A stretch of 64,000 nt of DNA from Paragonimus skrjabini miyazakii (lineage: Eukaryota > Platyhelminthes > Trematoda > Plagiorchiida > Troglotrematidae), in NCBI GenBank assembly GCA_014338405.1, contig JTDE01001491.1, positions 34,761 to 98,760 on the forward strand. The letters run 5' to 3'. The notes under the pieces were generated by a model. That model did no database searches and had not been told where the DNA came from. It saw only the letters and a list, made by a program, of their open reading frames with translations. The translations under genes and the position numbers were made by a program. This document shows positions 24,041-37,278 of the stretch, one piece after another (position 1 is the first letter of the stretch; each line of letters opens with the position of its first letter).

Positions 24041-26903
24041 GTATATCCGACGCTATGGCGTTGTTTATCAATCTAGGTTATCTTCGGCGATAAAAGTATT
24101 TTTTAGTCTTAATGGGCGTATGCATTAGGCCACCCTCAACATAACGTTGGCATGGTGTTACAAAACATGATCAATCAAATATTATACCGTTGATGTCTGC
24201 ATTCAACTGCATACATCAAGTGACGCTGACAAGGAAGCAGTGATGAGTTTAGAAAGTAAATATACTTCATAGTATGGATCAGAAGAATACATTTGTCTAC
24301 GCTTTTTATACACATAAGCGTAAGCGGTTGAACCATGTATTTGTCACATCTGACGCTCTGTCAACACTTGAGTCGATTGATGTAAAGTTCGAGATGTACA
24401 AATTTTGCCCCGGTACAGATGAACGAAAACAGAAGCTAGTTAATTAACCATCATTCTCCGACTTCATGTCTGCATGAATTACAGGAGGCGGTGATTGGGT
24501 ACGTCAGGAAAGATAGCGACTTATAGTGTTCTGTGATGTGATTGTGAGTATTATTTGGCTGGTCCGTTTGTTAATTAAGCACAAGCGGAGTGGTGGATGT
24601 CGCAATATAATCTTACTTTCATCTGCATCTAGGTTGTTTGTGTGTATGCTTTAAGCACTATTGTTGATTGCTTCTGTTTAGATCTATGGTTTTTTCCGCC
24701 TCCTTAATTTCTTGTCTTCAAACTGCGATTTGTTCTTCTTTTCATACTTGTGTGGCTCCGCTGTTAGCCATTAATGTGCGGCTGTTGATGTTGTTTGGTG
24801 TTGGATCTCCTCGAGGCGAAGTGTTCTTGTTTGTTTGTTCACTCGACGTGAACCGATAGATCACTGGATATATCAGACAGTTTTCGGTCTGTAATTAATG
24901 CCATTCTTAGGTCACTCTTGTAGGATTTTGGTGACCATTTTAGAGTCTTGAACATTTTTTTTATCTGTGGGGAAGGGTTAATCAGCGCGCAGCTCTTCTA
25001 AATTTTTATGCTTCTTCGAGTCGCTGGTGACCATGGGATCGGTGTCTGATCATCCGAAAGGTTTTTACTCAAGGTTTCTGTACTCCATCACATGAGAAAC
25101 CTGTCGGCTCTTTTCCATTTACTTTGATACTAAACATCCCAGTCACATGAACGTAGTAAGTGGAAGTTTTTGTGCTCGTTCGACAACATTTCCAGTAGTG
25201 CCTATGAAGCCTGATTAGTAACTAGCCCCGCACATCTGTTTATGGCAAGCGAGCCTCTGTTAAATTTTAAAATGTAATATTATTACATACGCATTATGCA
25301 ACCGAGTAACTGGTGAGTTACAGTAGTGCCACATTACCCCCCGTGTTAATTCCACACGAGTAGACTCGGGTTTTCTCACTTGAGTGATGCGTAGTTGAAG
25401 GACTCAACAGTCAAATGTAATGGATTAAATATGTATACTGTATTGCAAAAAGGGTTACAATAATTACTAATTTTATCCCGAATTCGATAGGTCTTGTTCA
25501 AACTAAAGTAGATAGGTATGGATTACAAGCAGACTAGACTTCGCATTTCACAAGACAAACAATACATTCGCGCAACCGGTACGATTGATCGATCAAATTC
25601 ATGCAGGGGGTTTTCACAGCTGGTCATTAACTCAGATCCAGCGACTGTGGATAAACAGTAGGCGAAATACTTTATGAAGTTCAAAGAATTTAAAGCTGTG
25701 GCTATTCAACAGTGAACCGACAAACATAATAGACTCATCTAATATTATGTTGTCTATCAGTTCATTCCTAATTCCTATGACAGTCGTGCTGGTGAAACGA
25801 CTCGGTACCCAAGTGGCCAATCAATTCGGTGGAACAAGGCAGCAATTTGGCTGATGAACAACAGTGCAACCCATCGTCGTTTATTGTAGAACATATCCAG
25901 ATGGACGATTGGTCATCAAATAACCCCGATCAGTTCATTCGTTTTGGTGATACTTAACCCGTATTTAACACCGCTCCACAAAATCACCTCGACTTTTCAC
26001 CCCGTACTCTCTGTCACGTTGATATGGTATGACATTCGCATATCTGTTTGAATGAGCTCTGTGTGATAACACAATGCACTAAGTATTAGTCAAGTGGATA
26101 ACAGATGAACAAGCATACTGGTTCTGTGTCACAAACACGAAAGTTGTGCGTATTAAGATATAATTTACTGTATATGTGTGCATATTTGTTCATGCTTCTA
26201 AATTATCTCAAATATCCAACGCGCATATATTCGTACAGTGTGAATATATTGCAAGAAAATGTTTGAAGAACTAGTAGATCTCGTAGTCAAGTGTTGCACT
26301 CACGCTGTAATCAGTCATATATCATACCTCCAACCAGCGTAAAATTGCAGGTGTTAAAGTGAATTATTCACATATTTGTTTTCAGTAGGCAAAACTTTTT
26401 TTCAGTGCTGTTTCCACCAAAGCTTTGTATAAACAATGTACGTGCGATAGCCACTACAGATCGACTGAAGCAGCATCGCAAAACTTCACGTGTCCACTAA
26501 CTTCTAGCGTATCGTCATCATGCATGTTATTAGAATGGAACTCAATTACATACATATTCCCCCTTCACAAACAATGCTCATAGAACTAAGGGCCAAGCGG
26601 ATAGTAGTGCTAATTCGTAACGCGAGCGGTACTCGGTTCGATCCCTCATTCAGACTATCTACCTGAAGAGCCCAAACAAGAACGAAACCGGTCATAGAGT
26701 GTCGGCTTGAGGGATGATCATAAAGAAGCATTACAAACACCATTTTGAGCCCTTGCGGCCGTAACCAGTGCAAACTAGCAATCCGAGGCGGATTGTTTCC
26801 ATCCACACTAACGGAATGGAAACAAACTATAACTCACGAGCACAAACAATATAAAGTGATCGGACTTACTGTCCACAACACAACTCGGTTCATATCACAT
26901 CAC

Positions 26904-27131
26904 CTTGAAAACCATGAAACTGGAGTAAGTTAGCCATGATTCTTTGTCGTTCGGCTTCTCGTTTTAGCTTGGAGTGAGCAGCCAGTTGTCGATATTTATC
27001 CCTAGTTTTCTTCAGACATTGCAGTCCCAGATCTAATGGCTTCCATCGATTGCATCTTATCATCGGATTCGGTTGGCTGGGGCTTAATGGTGTCTTCTTC
27101 ATCTGTTCGCGCGCAATACACTGTTGGAATA
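26904..27131 (-). CDS. Possible antisense exon of an unknown protein (candidate only)
   Basis: On the minus strand a 228-base interval is bounded by an acceptor-like TTTGACACTTGTAG and a donor-like TTTCAAG|GTGATG. It is open in one frame throughout. It encodes a strongly charged segment ending DKYRQLAAHSKLKREAERQR then IMANLLQFHGF, which looks helical. A second frame in its first half (DEEDTIKPQPTESDDKMQSM) also looks protein-like, so a frameshifted relic is equally possible. It lies inside the 24.9 kb intron of NCBP3 on the other strand. I do not recognise the family. Confidence 0.25.
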
Positions 27132-29541
27132 CTACAAGTGTCAAAGACAAACCCACCTTGCGCGTTTGAAGTGCACTTCAACTGTCGTCAGCTGAGAGGT
27201 TACTGTTCCGGTATCTTATCCGACAACAATTTCAAGAGTCATTCTGGACTATATAAAATCATACACGTTACGCACGCACACACACTTGTCTTGTCAAGCA
27301 AATAATCGTTGTGTATTAAATCATGATCAATTACATAAAAGTTGAAAGTTATAGTAGAATGGAATAAGTGTGTCTGTCGGCTGGCTAGTTTTGGAAGTCA
27401 TGAGCATATCAGCACCGTTTGGTACAGCGGGTGGGTGACCTTCACTTAAATAGCTCTACCTGCTAGTGCTATTATAACCAACCACAAGGCAGTCTCTGTA
27501 TGTGGTGATGGCATATCTTTGAGTGACCAGTTAGTAAACTTTTATGTTCTCTCCTGCCCTTTTCATTGTTCTCTTTCCGTTAGCCCCATTCTAAGACAAT
27601 AACTTTCTGTTTCTCAGCACCATTCCGTCGGTTGCTGTCATTAGGTCGTAGATTAGAAAGGAAAATAAATCATATTTCACATACAACTTCTTAAACATCC
27701 CTTTGAAACTCATAATGTCTCATTAAGCCTAAGTTAACAGAAATCGATGATAGAACGCATTTGACCATTTATTTCAAACAAACGTAATGTCAACAAATGT
27801 ATTGGTTGCTTTTTCCGACTGTAGTGATAAAAGAGAACGTGAGAGGATTTTGGACACCGCTTTGATTGACGATTTTCAAAGTTGACGTATGATAAATTCG
27901 TTTCAGTTATGGACGACTATTTCGTCCACTACAAACCATTCGTTCGCTTTTTCAACAACAAGAGTTCTGACATGTTGGAAGATTACTCTATTTGAGTTTA
28001 TCGATTATTGCAATTATCTTTTGTATGCGATTCATATAAACATCTGTTAGAAGGACATCTGTAAACGTTTCTCGTGATTTTGATCACTATAGACTGCTGT
28101 ATTGATGCTTCGTTCTGGCGTTAGTATATATGTAGTTAGGTGATGTATAATCCGACGTATTGTAGGTTTCAATATCGGAATGTAGGAATCCTTGTATAGA
28201 TCAAATGCGTTCTCGTGAGCTCATTCTGATCTTGTTTTTTTGTGACTGTTTGTACAGCTGTACTATGGCATACGGATAATGTGCCGCGTACCATTCCATG
28301 AAGACAAACCTAATCCCCTGCTGAGTTTCTGTATGCATACTTTAATACTAGCTAGTGACCCGGCCGTATCACAAATAGACGAGTCAAATAGATGCAAATG
28401 TCCTACCGATGTTTGTTCATTGGTTCTGGTACGGCAGTTGGCCAAAGGACAACATGGTAAACGGCATAAAGAATAAATAAGCTTAGTACACTGTAAGTGA
28501 AAGTATCTGTTGTCCGGTCTGTAGGATGCTATTTCTAGCTAACCAGCCAGTTCGGAAGACAACCCATCACCAACAAGACGGTTTACGGTATCAGCTTATG
28601 GTTAAAGTAGCAACGGGCATAGACGAACAGATATGGAAAACGTACACTTTAATGTGGATTTTACTTATCAAGTCGCTGCAACTAAGAACGAAAACGTTAT
28701 GCTGGCCTTGTAGTTGGCGTCGAACGTGTCTGGGGTTTTTTTTTTAAATTTGTGTTGTGGATTATTCTGAATGTAGTTTTCTGGGGATTTCATAAATTGT
28801 TCCATCATTACATAATTTTCACTTATGCCTCCTTCAGATAATCTATAGTACCAGCCTCTGTGTTATACCAATCGTTACTCTAGTTCGAACGATGTAGTAC
28901 TGACTCCTTCGTTCGTTCCATCGACTTACATGATACTAATGTTGTGACCGCAAAAAACGCTTGGCCCGAGAATCCTTTCACTGCGCAAACGCCCGTATAG
29001 GTCATGTCAAAAATCAAACCACAAACGCGTACACTCATTTGCAAGTTAAACATGCATTCACATACATCATTGTCATTCGCCTTGGTGGAACTTCTACCAT
29101 AGCGCGTACACACTATTTCGATAGTCTCTTCTTGTCCTGCGTCTTCCTGGCGTTCGCAGCTTGCCCTTTTGTTCCTGAATGTCGCATGTGGGTAACATAC
29201 TACTTGTGAGTAGTATACTACTCACAACGAAACTGCCTGTCATACAACACTAAGTGTACTTTTCTCTGGCATTAATCTGCTCGTTTTTTGTAATCATTGA
29301 CGTTTTTCTTGCGCAGGCGTGCCACGTGTGGTTCAAAATTTGTTCATTCTTCCAACTTCTTTTCGATAGTGCAAATAATCTCGACCCATTTCACTCATCT
29401 GCTGATTTGTCCGCATTGAGCATCAGTCTAGTGTGTAAGCCAAATCTGTTCGCACAGATTTAACATAGGATGTTATGACATCGTTGTCAGTTATCCTGTA
29501 ACCCATTGAGTAATGCATACATAACAGTAGTATCAATAAAT

Positions 29542-29661
29542 GGTTCGGCAGATTAGTTAATTTTAGAACAGACCCAATTGTGACACATCTAAAATTCGGT
29601 TGGATTCGAACTGGCGACAGTCACAACTGAGTCTGTTCTGAAGTTAACTAATCTGCCAAAC
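29542..29661 (-). repeat. tRNA-derived SINE relic forming a palindrome
   Basis: Arms at 29542-29584 and 29620-29661 are inverted copies (core CAGATTAGTTAA and GAACAGAC), with about six mismatches. The 35-base centre, read on the minus strand, holds a B-box-like CAGTTCGAATCC followed by the tail CACAATTGGGTCTGTT. The same B box and tail occur at 42010-42126 (-) and 29825-29965 (+). It therefore looks like a SINE whose 3' tail was also added, inverted, at its head. Confidence 0.55.
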
Positions 29662-29824
29662 TACGTAGTAGTAATGCAAATTCTATGCTTAACGGCGGCG
29701 TTGGCAAATTCCATCGTAAACTGCTTGAGAAGTCTTGCCGGGGCAATCGATCTAGTGGATCGTTTGATGGATTTCATATAAGACAATGGATTAGATCAGT
29801 AACCGAGTCTAAGTGTGAAATTCC

Positions 29825-29965
29825 TAAGCTGTAGGCCTGAAACCATAGCTCCGCTACAAAAACACTTATCCTATTTGAATACTCTACTCCTGTCGATGGT
29901 TCGAGTCCGGTCGAAGCCCACATTTTTCACAAATGGGTCTCTTCCAAAAGTACATATAACAGTAT
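29825..29965 (+). repeat. tRNA-derived SINE copy, plus strand
   Basis: GGTTCGAGTCCGG at about 29899-29911 is a good Pol III B box, followed by TCGAAGCC, TTTTTCAC and AAATGGGTCTCTTCC. This tail order (AAGCC, TTTTTCACAA, TGGGTCTCTT) is the same as in the minus-strand copy at 42010-42126. The 5' tRNA part is poorly preserved. Confidence 0.55.
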
Positions 29966-32499
29966 TGTATCTTGCGACCCAGCTAACGTCCGTTTACAGT
30001 AGACGAATGCTGAAGACACTGGGATTTCTACATCTGATTGTTTTTGTGACCTCATGGGCCTCACTAGAAGAGCGGTTGTCACACTGCAGGCGACCCGGAA
30101 ATTTTCCACAGAGTGATCGCCACTCATTGTTTTCTGTATCGAGAATACAAGGGGTCATGAACGATCAGTTCTGTGTTTAAAGTGTCTGAGATACTTTGAG
30201 TCAAAACCTCATGAAATATGATTCAAGAATCGTGTGGTTATCACTGACTCGAAGGAGCTCAAAAGATCGTGAATTGCAAGCAGATTGTCACTGGCTGACA
30301 GATAAAAAGGATTATGTGGGGATCATTGATAAATCACTGACCCCTGTAGCTAAAATCTATACAATCACATTCATTCTCATCACTCTAATTATATGATGTT
30401 AAGTGCCGTAGCCTGTCGACTCATCCCATGTAAACAAACCAATTAATTTATTTCGCACCGAATAGCTGCAACTCATAGAACATCCTCGACAACATCGCTC
30501 TCAGTATCACATAATCGATAGAGAAGTTACTCCCTACTTTTTGTCACTCTTCTAGAACCGCTTATATTTGGAGCCTGATTAGCTTGTCTGCATTGTTTCG
30601 TATATAGTGTACGCTTTATTCGAACGATAAACCCAAATCTATTTGCGTAGGCTTGGCATTCCAACTTAGTGAAATCGGTTCGACCACTTATGGAATGTAA
30701 ATATGTACTGATATGTGAAACTTGTGGATGTGTTCTTTAGGCACGTAAGTTTAAAAGAACTTACTGAAGAGATACACTCATTCCTTAATTAGTTACAATG
30801 TTCACTGATCCTCCATTCTAGTCACTTCTGTTCAATGAATATTGATATCCTACTTTCTAATTGTGTACGAGAATAGTAAGGTTATGCTCGGACTGCAATC
30901 GAATCCACAGTGAAAACTCCCCTAAGTAACTGTATGTACAAATGTCGTTCCACTGCGTGTTGCTTTTATCGATCGTGTCCGAAGCTGCCAAACAAAACAA
31001 ACTAGCTTCTGGGTGTGTCTTTGTAAATAAACACTCTTTAACTGACTGAATGCATCTTTTTTTCTGTTTAGAGAACTCCTACTAGTTGACTGATGGCACT
31101 TCTCACTGCGGACCTGTGGTCAAGTTCTAATCCCAACCAACTGAAGTCTTAGTCGCATGAGCCGCGATCATGTAGAAGTTTTTATGCACTGGACAACAAA
31201 CTTCATGGGCTTTGCCCGCGACTAACATTATTGCAATGTTCAAGGCACACTATTATTACGAATCACAGCCTTTTGTATTGTTTTCTCCGAACAGCATGAA
31301 TAAGAACCGGAATACAGTACAAATGGGTATCATGTCAAGCTATGAGCACATGAAATAGGGAACCATTTTTGTTTTGTTTGTTATAACATTAGTTGTTCTG
31401 TCCTATCTGCCTACAGTTCCCTTGTAGCCAGGACAGTAAAAAGCAAAACCTAATGTCGATTCAAGCCAGTACAAAATCAAATACGATCAGATCAATTTTA
31501 GAAATTCCAAGGAATAGAACCAAAATGTCCGCCCAGGGTTATGAGCAGTAGGCGAGATGACACAGATACACCGACATTGTGCGTTCAAAGCTCTGGAACA
31601 TGGATTTACTGAGTATTATCTAATCGTGGAATGTGCACAATTACCACGATGTAAGGAGTTATGTTATGCGAGAACAGAGTTTCACACCAAATGGTTGCCA
31701 CCCCAACACTTTTTTAGGCTTTCAGTAGTTATATTACAATCACTGGTTTGTCTATACTGGTGCGAATGAAACCCTCAGACGATTGGCTGTTTGATGCGGT
31801 AGCAGAATCCTGAATGTTTCGACTGGTTGAACAAGTCTGTTCCCATCGTTGGTTACTGACTGAGCGTCAAATTTTTATAACAGCAAATTCAAATTTTCTA
31901 TTATCGTTCCGATTGTGATCTCTCCGCTACTAAATCTTGAACGAAACTTGTTGATATGTTAACACCAGACCGACGAATCGATATGCGTCTCAAAGAGTAC
32001 TCTACTTCAGCGCATCCGAATAACTCCCAGTAGTCATGACAGTTGGTTCTAATGGTAATTGCGTACGTTAATCAGTTACCATACGCCAAACGTTGTGGTT
32101 TGTACGCCAAGTTTTCGGTTGCCGTTTCATTGTTATTTTGCTGGTCGTTTGTACAACTTTCGCGAACTATGTGACTATCAACGGTGTTATTCGCTATTGA
32201 TCTTCTCTCTGGAACGTTTGGGCTGAGTATTGACCGATAGCATTCCAGGAATGTCCCAATTGTATCTGTGTTAGCCTCTTCTCTTTACCTGTAAAGGAGC
32301 ACGTTCGAACGATCCGCCTGACCGTTTATTTGAAGGTTTTACGATGGACAGCAGAGGTGTCGAATGCCACGTTGGTCACGGAATGCATTAAATTCTGTCA
32401 AGGTCAATTGAGCTTCATTGTCCGTCTGCGGCGTTCTGAACTGCCTGAATGATTGTTAAGTTACTGCGTCAACAACACTCAGGTGGTTTTCCCACCGAA

Positions 32500-33820
32500 A
32501 GGTCTCACAAAGTCCATCATTCGTCGTCAGTATCATAGCACTACATCAGTGTTTCCCACTTATGCCTAACTGTCACACAACCATGAAGAAAAAAGCAAAC
32601 CCTGTACAAGAAGAGAGAAGAAAAAAGAAGAGGATAGGAAGAGACCTAACTCTTAAATATAGCTAATTCTATATTCATACATTCAACGTCAAGGTGCCTA
32701 CACCTTGCAGAGAAACAATCGAGCTATAACTGAAAGTAAGCCGTCGTCAGCAAGATTTCCTTCACCTCGCGTCATTAAGGACACTCACTTCACAGACACT
32801 TCGGAGAAACAACGATTACATTCGCGCCACTGAGCTCGGTTTGCCGCGCGGGCATCTTGTGAGTGTCGGAGACAGTCCTGCATTAGTTCTTCTATGACGA
32901 CATTAAACAAAAATGGTAAAAGTGGACAACCTTGATGTACGCCGCTCCTGGTGCTGAAACTGTTAAACAGTTCGCCGTATATCCTAACCTGAGCGTAAAT
33001 ATGGGAATAAACCGCCTACAGTATATTCACATACCTGGTTGGTATATCCCTGCGTTTAAGCGATTCCAAAAGTGTAGATCGACCCTCTGATTCAAACGCA
33101 CCTTTATAGTCGAGAAATACGGTAATTGTTATCCGACGGTATACGTTGAACTGCTCCAGTATTTTGCGAAGAGTAAAATGTGCTCTAAACATCCTCGTCC
33201 AGGACAAAACCCTGCCTATTCTCCCCTAATGTCTACCTCCTGAACTATAGTGAGTCGACGAAGTACAGTGGATGCCAGAACTGTGGATAAGCTAATTACC
33301 CTGTGGTTTTCATAAGAGCCTTGGACTCCTTGTTTGAACATAGGAACCGTTATCGAGTGGCCGCAGCACAAAGGGATGATCTCCGTGGTCCATACAAGTT
33401 GAGACAACTGCGTCAAATCTTCCATTAACGCCTCTCCATCTCCTTTGAAAAATGCAGGTACGAGATCATGTAGGCCGACGGTCTTATTACGTTTGAGAGC
33501 TGAGATGCAATTGCGGACCTCAGTTTTAGTGGGTGGCCCCAACCCTATCGATCAGGGTGCTACATTACAAATTTGGGGCGGTAACACCACAGAGGCAGGT
33601 GGTCAGTTAACTTAACTCCCAAAGTGTTCTGCACAGCGCTCCAACCTTCTAGACTTATTATGCATGAGTGTGCTTAGTTCCTTACGCTGACTACTGTCCT
33701 GGATTCTAGTTTCTGAAATGCACCATACGTCGACATGCAACGAGTCTAATGTTCGTGCGAGAACGGTCTGTTGGCCTATCTGTTTCGAAGTGCGAACGTT
33801 TTAGTAACCTATATTAATTC
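32500..33820 (-). pseudogene. Flatworm RTE LINE: endonuclease start, RT and 3' end with internal losses
   Basis: The minus strand reads NVRTSKQIGQQ and VDVWCISETRIQDSS (APE-type endonuclease start, about 33700-33815), then jumps to PPTKTEVRNCISALKRNKTV (RT start, 33540). VPMFKQGVQG and ENHRVISL follow, then VFLDYKGAFES (motif A, 33110), SGVHQGCPLLPFLFNVV (motif B), and directly ANRAQWREC, the very C-terminus. Most of the endonuclease and the whole catalytic Y-x-D-D to thumb region are therefore deleted. The 3' untranslated end (32500-32760) matches 9640-9900 and 12420-12640. The first RT frame (33216-33542) is open for 108 codons. Confidence 0.8.
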
Positions 33821-33854
33821 ACATTCTAAGTCTAAGGAAGGAAGAAGGGAGACC

Positions 33855-34324
33855 TTAGGTTGGATGGCAAGAGATGGGATTTACCGAAACAGTGTTACTA
33901 TGATTATCTAAATCTGTTTCGGGACTTGTAGAATAATTACTAGAAATGGAGGTCGGGAGGAACCTGAGAGCTGAATTTGATAGGGCAGTGGAGGGGGGGT
34001 CAGTAGTAGCATGTTTTCGCCTATCCACTCTGTTGTATGTAGCAGATAGGGCCATTTATATTGTCTTCTCTTTCGTTGACCATCGGACGTTTTTTTGTGT
34101 CGTCTTTGAGATCGACAGCAATCTTTGTTTTCTTCGGCCGCATCTACCGTACTTGTGTCTCTTGTAGGAACAATACCAAGAGTAATGTCACCCCATGCAG
34201 TACCAGTTAGCTGTTTAATGCCCTGTGTAGCTGCCGTGATCATGATTCTTATCCTTCTAGTTTGAACTGATCGAGGCAACCACGCATACGCATCCTGGAA
34301 GTTTGTTGCACGGTGATTGTTCAC
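33855..34324 (-). repeat. RTE 5' region, repeated at 41440-41735
   Basis: Upstream (minus sense) of the endonuclease start lies a stretch whose parts are repeated at 41440-41735: ACAGTGTTACTATGATTA, a CTGAGAGCT block and CCTATCC/CTTATCC-GC pieces in the same order. The long frame 33908-34324 has no motif I know. It may be a 5' untranslated region or N-terminal extension of the RTE family. Confidence 0.5.
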
Positions 34325-35060
34325 TCGTGGATGTGTCGTGCTTGAGATCGGTTAACCACTGATATTCTGTTTCAACTGGTTAGAAAGTTATTTCTGGGTT
34401 CCTTCCGACTCTGCTTAAAGTGTGTGTCCGAGTCTCTGAATAATGGGGTGATTGAAGCCTACAAGTGAAGATTAGACATTTGAACCGACCGTGTTGCGGA
34501 GTTTGTAATGTTCACACGCACGATTCACAATTCATGCGTAGATCACAAAATTATCGACGTTATTCTTCACCACTTTCAGACGTAAGTACCGAACACTGTC
34601 CGATGATCAGAATTTGTGTAGTTTCAAGGGTTCTTGAGTGTCTTTAATTGGTTAATCTCGTGCTCTGTTATTCCAAGCCCTAGCAGTAACACTCTGGCTT
34701 TCTGTACATCGTCGTGCTTGGTAGCGTTGGCCTGACAGTTACTCTCGTGTTTAATCCATTTCTCGAACGTCTGGCCCTATGCAGGATCTTAAGTACATTT
34801 TCGTTATTGAGTTTGCCACCGTTTTTGCAGCAGAGCACTGAGGCTCTTCTGTGTTGACAGACAACTTTCGAATTTTTAGGCTCTGTGTGAATGATTCAGT
34901 TAGCTCCTGTTAAGAGTCTTCATACTGTTTGTGGTGTTGAAGTAGCAACCACTGAAGTTTTTTTGTCGCTACAGCCATCATGCGTTTACTTCGTCGCCAA
35001 CGTATTTCGCGTCTGTCCTGGATTCCAATAAGGTTTGTTGACAGTTTTTAATAGAGGGCC
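34290..35060 (-). pseudogene. Gypsy retrotransposon gag relic
   Basis: On the minus strand the start region reads MMAVATKKLQWLLLQHHKQY. Then come TFEKWIKHESNCQANATKHD, KARVLLLGLGITEHE, RFKCLIFTCRLQSPHYSETR and ITF...LKHDTSTSE. This order matches gag proteins of flatworm Gypsy elements (F-x-x-W-x-x-R...L-L-R-K-L...H-E, then F-K-C-L-x-F-x-x-G-L-Q-S-P). Multiple frameshifts and stops are present. No matching pol part follows in the right place, so it is an isolated piece. Confidence 0.65.
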
Positions 35061-35070
35061 TAAAATCAGG

Positions 35071-35424
35071 TATAACTATTACAGGTTGAACATCACCCAC
35101 AATTGATCGCATCTGTCGCATTCCCATAGACTTTCCAGCCGGCCCTGATCATTACTCACAAGCGAACGTGGTTGAGTGTTCACATATGATAATTCGGTCG
35201 TGCCTACTGTGAGGTCGATGACGCAGTGGTCAGTACGGCTGCCTCATGAACAACGTGGCCGTGGTTCTAGTCCCGGCAATGGTGAGAATATGCACTACTG
35301 ACGAGCTCCAATGAGAGCGAAACTCGAGTCTAGTGCTTCTTTTCGAACGGGGCCGACTGGAAAGTCTATGGTAATGCGACAGCTGTGATCAATTGTGGGT
35401 GTTGTTCAATCTATATAACTACTA
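35071..35424. mobile_element. Short element with about 60-base terminal inverted repeats, tRNA-like centre and likely target-site duplication
   Basis: The left end (35085-35147) and right end (35346-35412) are inverted copies containing CACCCACAATTGATC, TGTCGCATT and CCATAGACTTTCCAG. Outside them lie TATAACTATTA (35071-35081) and TATAACTACTA (35414-35424), an 11-base near-perfect direct repeat. In the centre, TGACGCAGTGGTCAGTACGG resembles a Pol III A box, and GTGGTTCTAGTCCC (about 35262-35275) a B box. No protein is encoded. It could be a MITE that captured a SINE, or a SINE with inverted copies at both ends. Confidence 0.65.
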
Positions 35425-37227
35425 TATCTGTTTCCTGATCCATAATTCGAAGACCTAATGTGGCAGTTCCGAGGAACGGTACCGAATTGTCCGCCCAGAG
35501 TTGTAAGTGATAGGCGGGGTGCATTGTGTAAGACTGGAGAGTTTTGAGATATGGAGTCGTTATGTGGTCTAACCGTGAAAAGCACGCAGTTATCCAGGTA
35601 TGAGGAAGGACGTCGTGTGCTAACGGACTTCACATTAAGTGATTCCTACTCAGAACTCTAATAAAAATGAATCAATTGCAGATGGTTGTGAGTAAGCCAG
35701 CGTATAAGGTTCCTATTGTTGTTTGTAAAACGTCTGAACTTTACTTGAAGCAATCACATATTCTTTTTGTGTGCGTAACAATCTGGATAGAATTTTCATT
35801 GTGAATAGTCATTGCATGTTGAACCATACTAAGCAGTTGAAATTGGTTTAACAATACACTTTGCATTCCATTGTGGATTGTACTGTAAGAAGGAGTTGAC
35901 TTAGGAGACTTACTTGCAGTCTATAACTGACCGGCTTTTGCGATAGCAGGAACTAAGACTTTCCATGAATACCCTATCTGAGGCTCATGTTTCATGTCTG
36001 CTGTCCTTGGTAATTAACCTGGCTCTAGGGTACAGTTTATAGAGCATTGATATCTGATTGCCATTGTTGTGGAGCGCGGAACATGGATCCCATGTCGTAT
36101 TTTCATAGATCGCTTGGAATAATAAACCAGTAGTTATTCATGACGATCGAAACGCTCTTTGTTAGATGTTTTTTCTACCCTTTTTTCTCCGGAGGTCAGT
36201 ATTGTTGTTGCGTACTAAGATCTGTGCTTTACTGCATAAGAACTCGAGACAGGAAGATGATGACGACACTGATTACTGTCTTGCAATCAAAACCCGGTTG
36301 CCTTAGTTGTTCCTATCCACGTTTGGTCGGCCTGGTTTGTAGTTACATAAGATAGTTACAAAGTCTTGTATTACTTTTGTAAACGATAAAACGCCTAGAT
36401 GCAATCGAGACAATAACGTTATTTTTAGATAATGCTGAGTGACGCAAATCGGATCCCAAAGGTCAAAACAAATGGGATCGATTATCACGGTACTATTATC
36501 AACGTGATCAATGACATAATTGTTAACATAAACCCCAATTATTCGCATTCACAAGTGGACTACAAAGGACCGCGGATACAAGCCACAGAACTCTCGGTGA
36601 AGTCTAGCAATCAGATGCGAAACTGGTAGATTAATGCCTTTAAAAATTTCATGCATGCGGATTGAATTCATATGAACCAGCCAATAGAAAACAACGTAGG
36701 GGAAGGAGGGTGGGAGAGAACAGGCCGGCAGACGTTCATATGTTGATGCCTTGGACCCACAGAAAGGCGAGCAAGTAAAGTACACATTGTCAACAATGGA
36801 AAGGTCACTAGGACATGCCTACTAAACATGATTTGTATTGGGAAGGTCAGCGAGGGATTCGTGGTATCTGTGAGAGGTCACCAAGGGAATTGAGAGAGGA
36901 ATCATTTAATCAGGACAAAATACACACAGATTAGAAAAAACAAGGAATTTTTTTCCTCCAGGTACAGCAACATTGCTATCGGAATGTAGTATAAACCGTG
37001 CCTGCTCGGTCTCTCTTCCAATTGAATGTAAATCCTAATTGAACTACTTGTAAGTTTGTTAGTAATTGAATTCGAATGCATTGCTTGTGCAACCTACGTA
37101 AACTACTACCTGTTTATCTCAATGAGACATTCATTGTATTTTGGAGTTCCCACGGGTTTGCCACCCATCTCTTTATGCAGGTCTGCCTGCGAGAAAATTC
37201 TCGCTTGTTTTCTTATCTGAACTAATC

Positions 37228-37278
37228 ATTATTCACAATTGATCGCAGCCGTCGCATTCCCGTAGGCTTTCGAAGTGC
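37228..37278. repeat. Partial copy of the 35082-35413 terminal repeat
   Basis: CACAATTGATCGCAGCCGTC, then GCATTCCCGTAGGCTTTC, corresponds to the left end of the element at 35082. Only this end was found, so it is a solo fragment. Confidence 0.6.
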
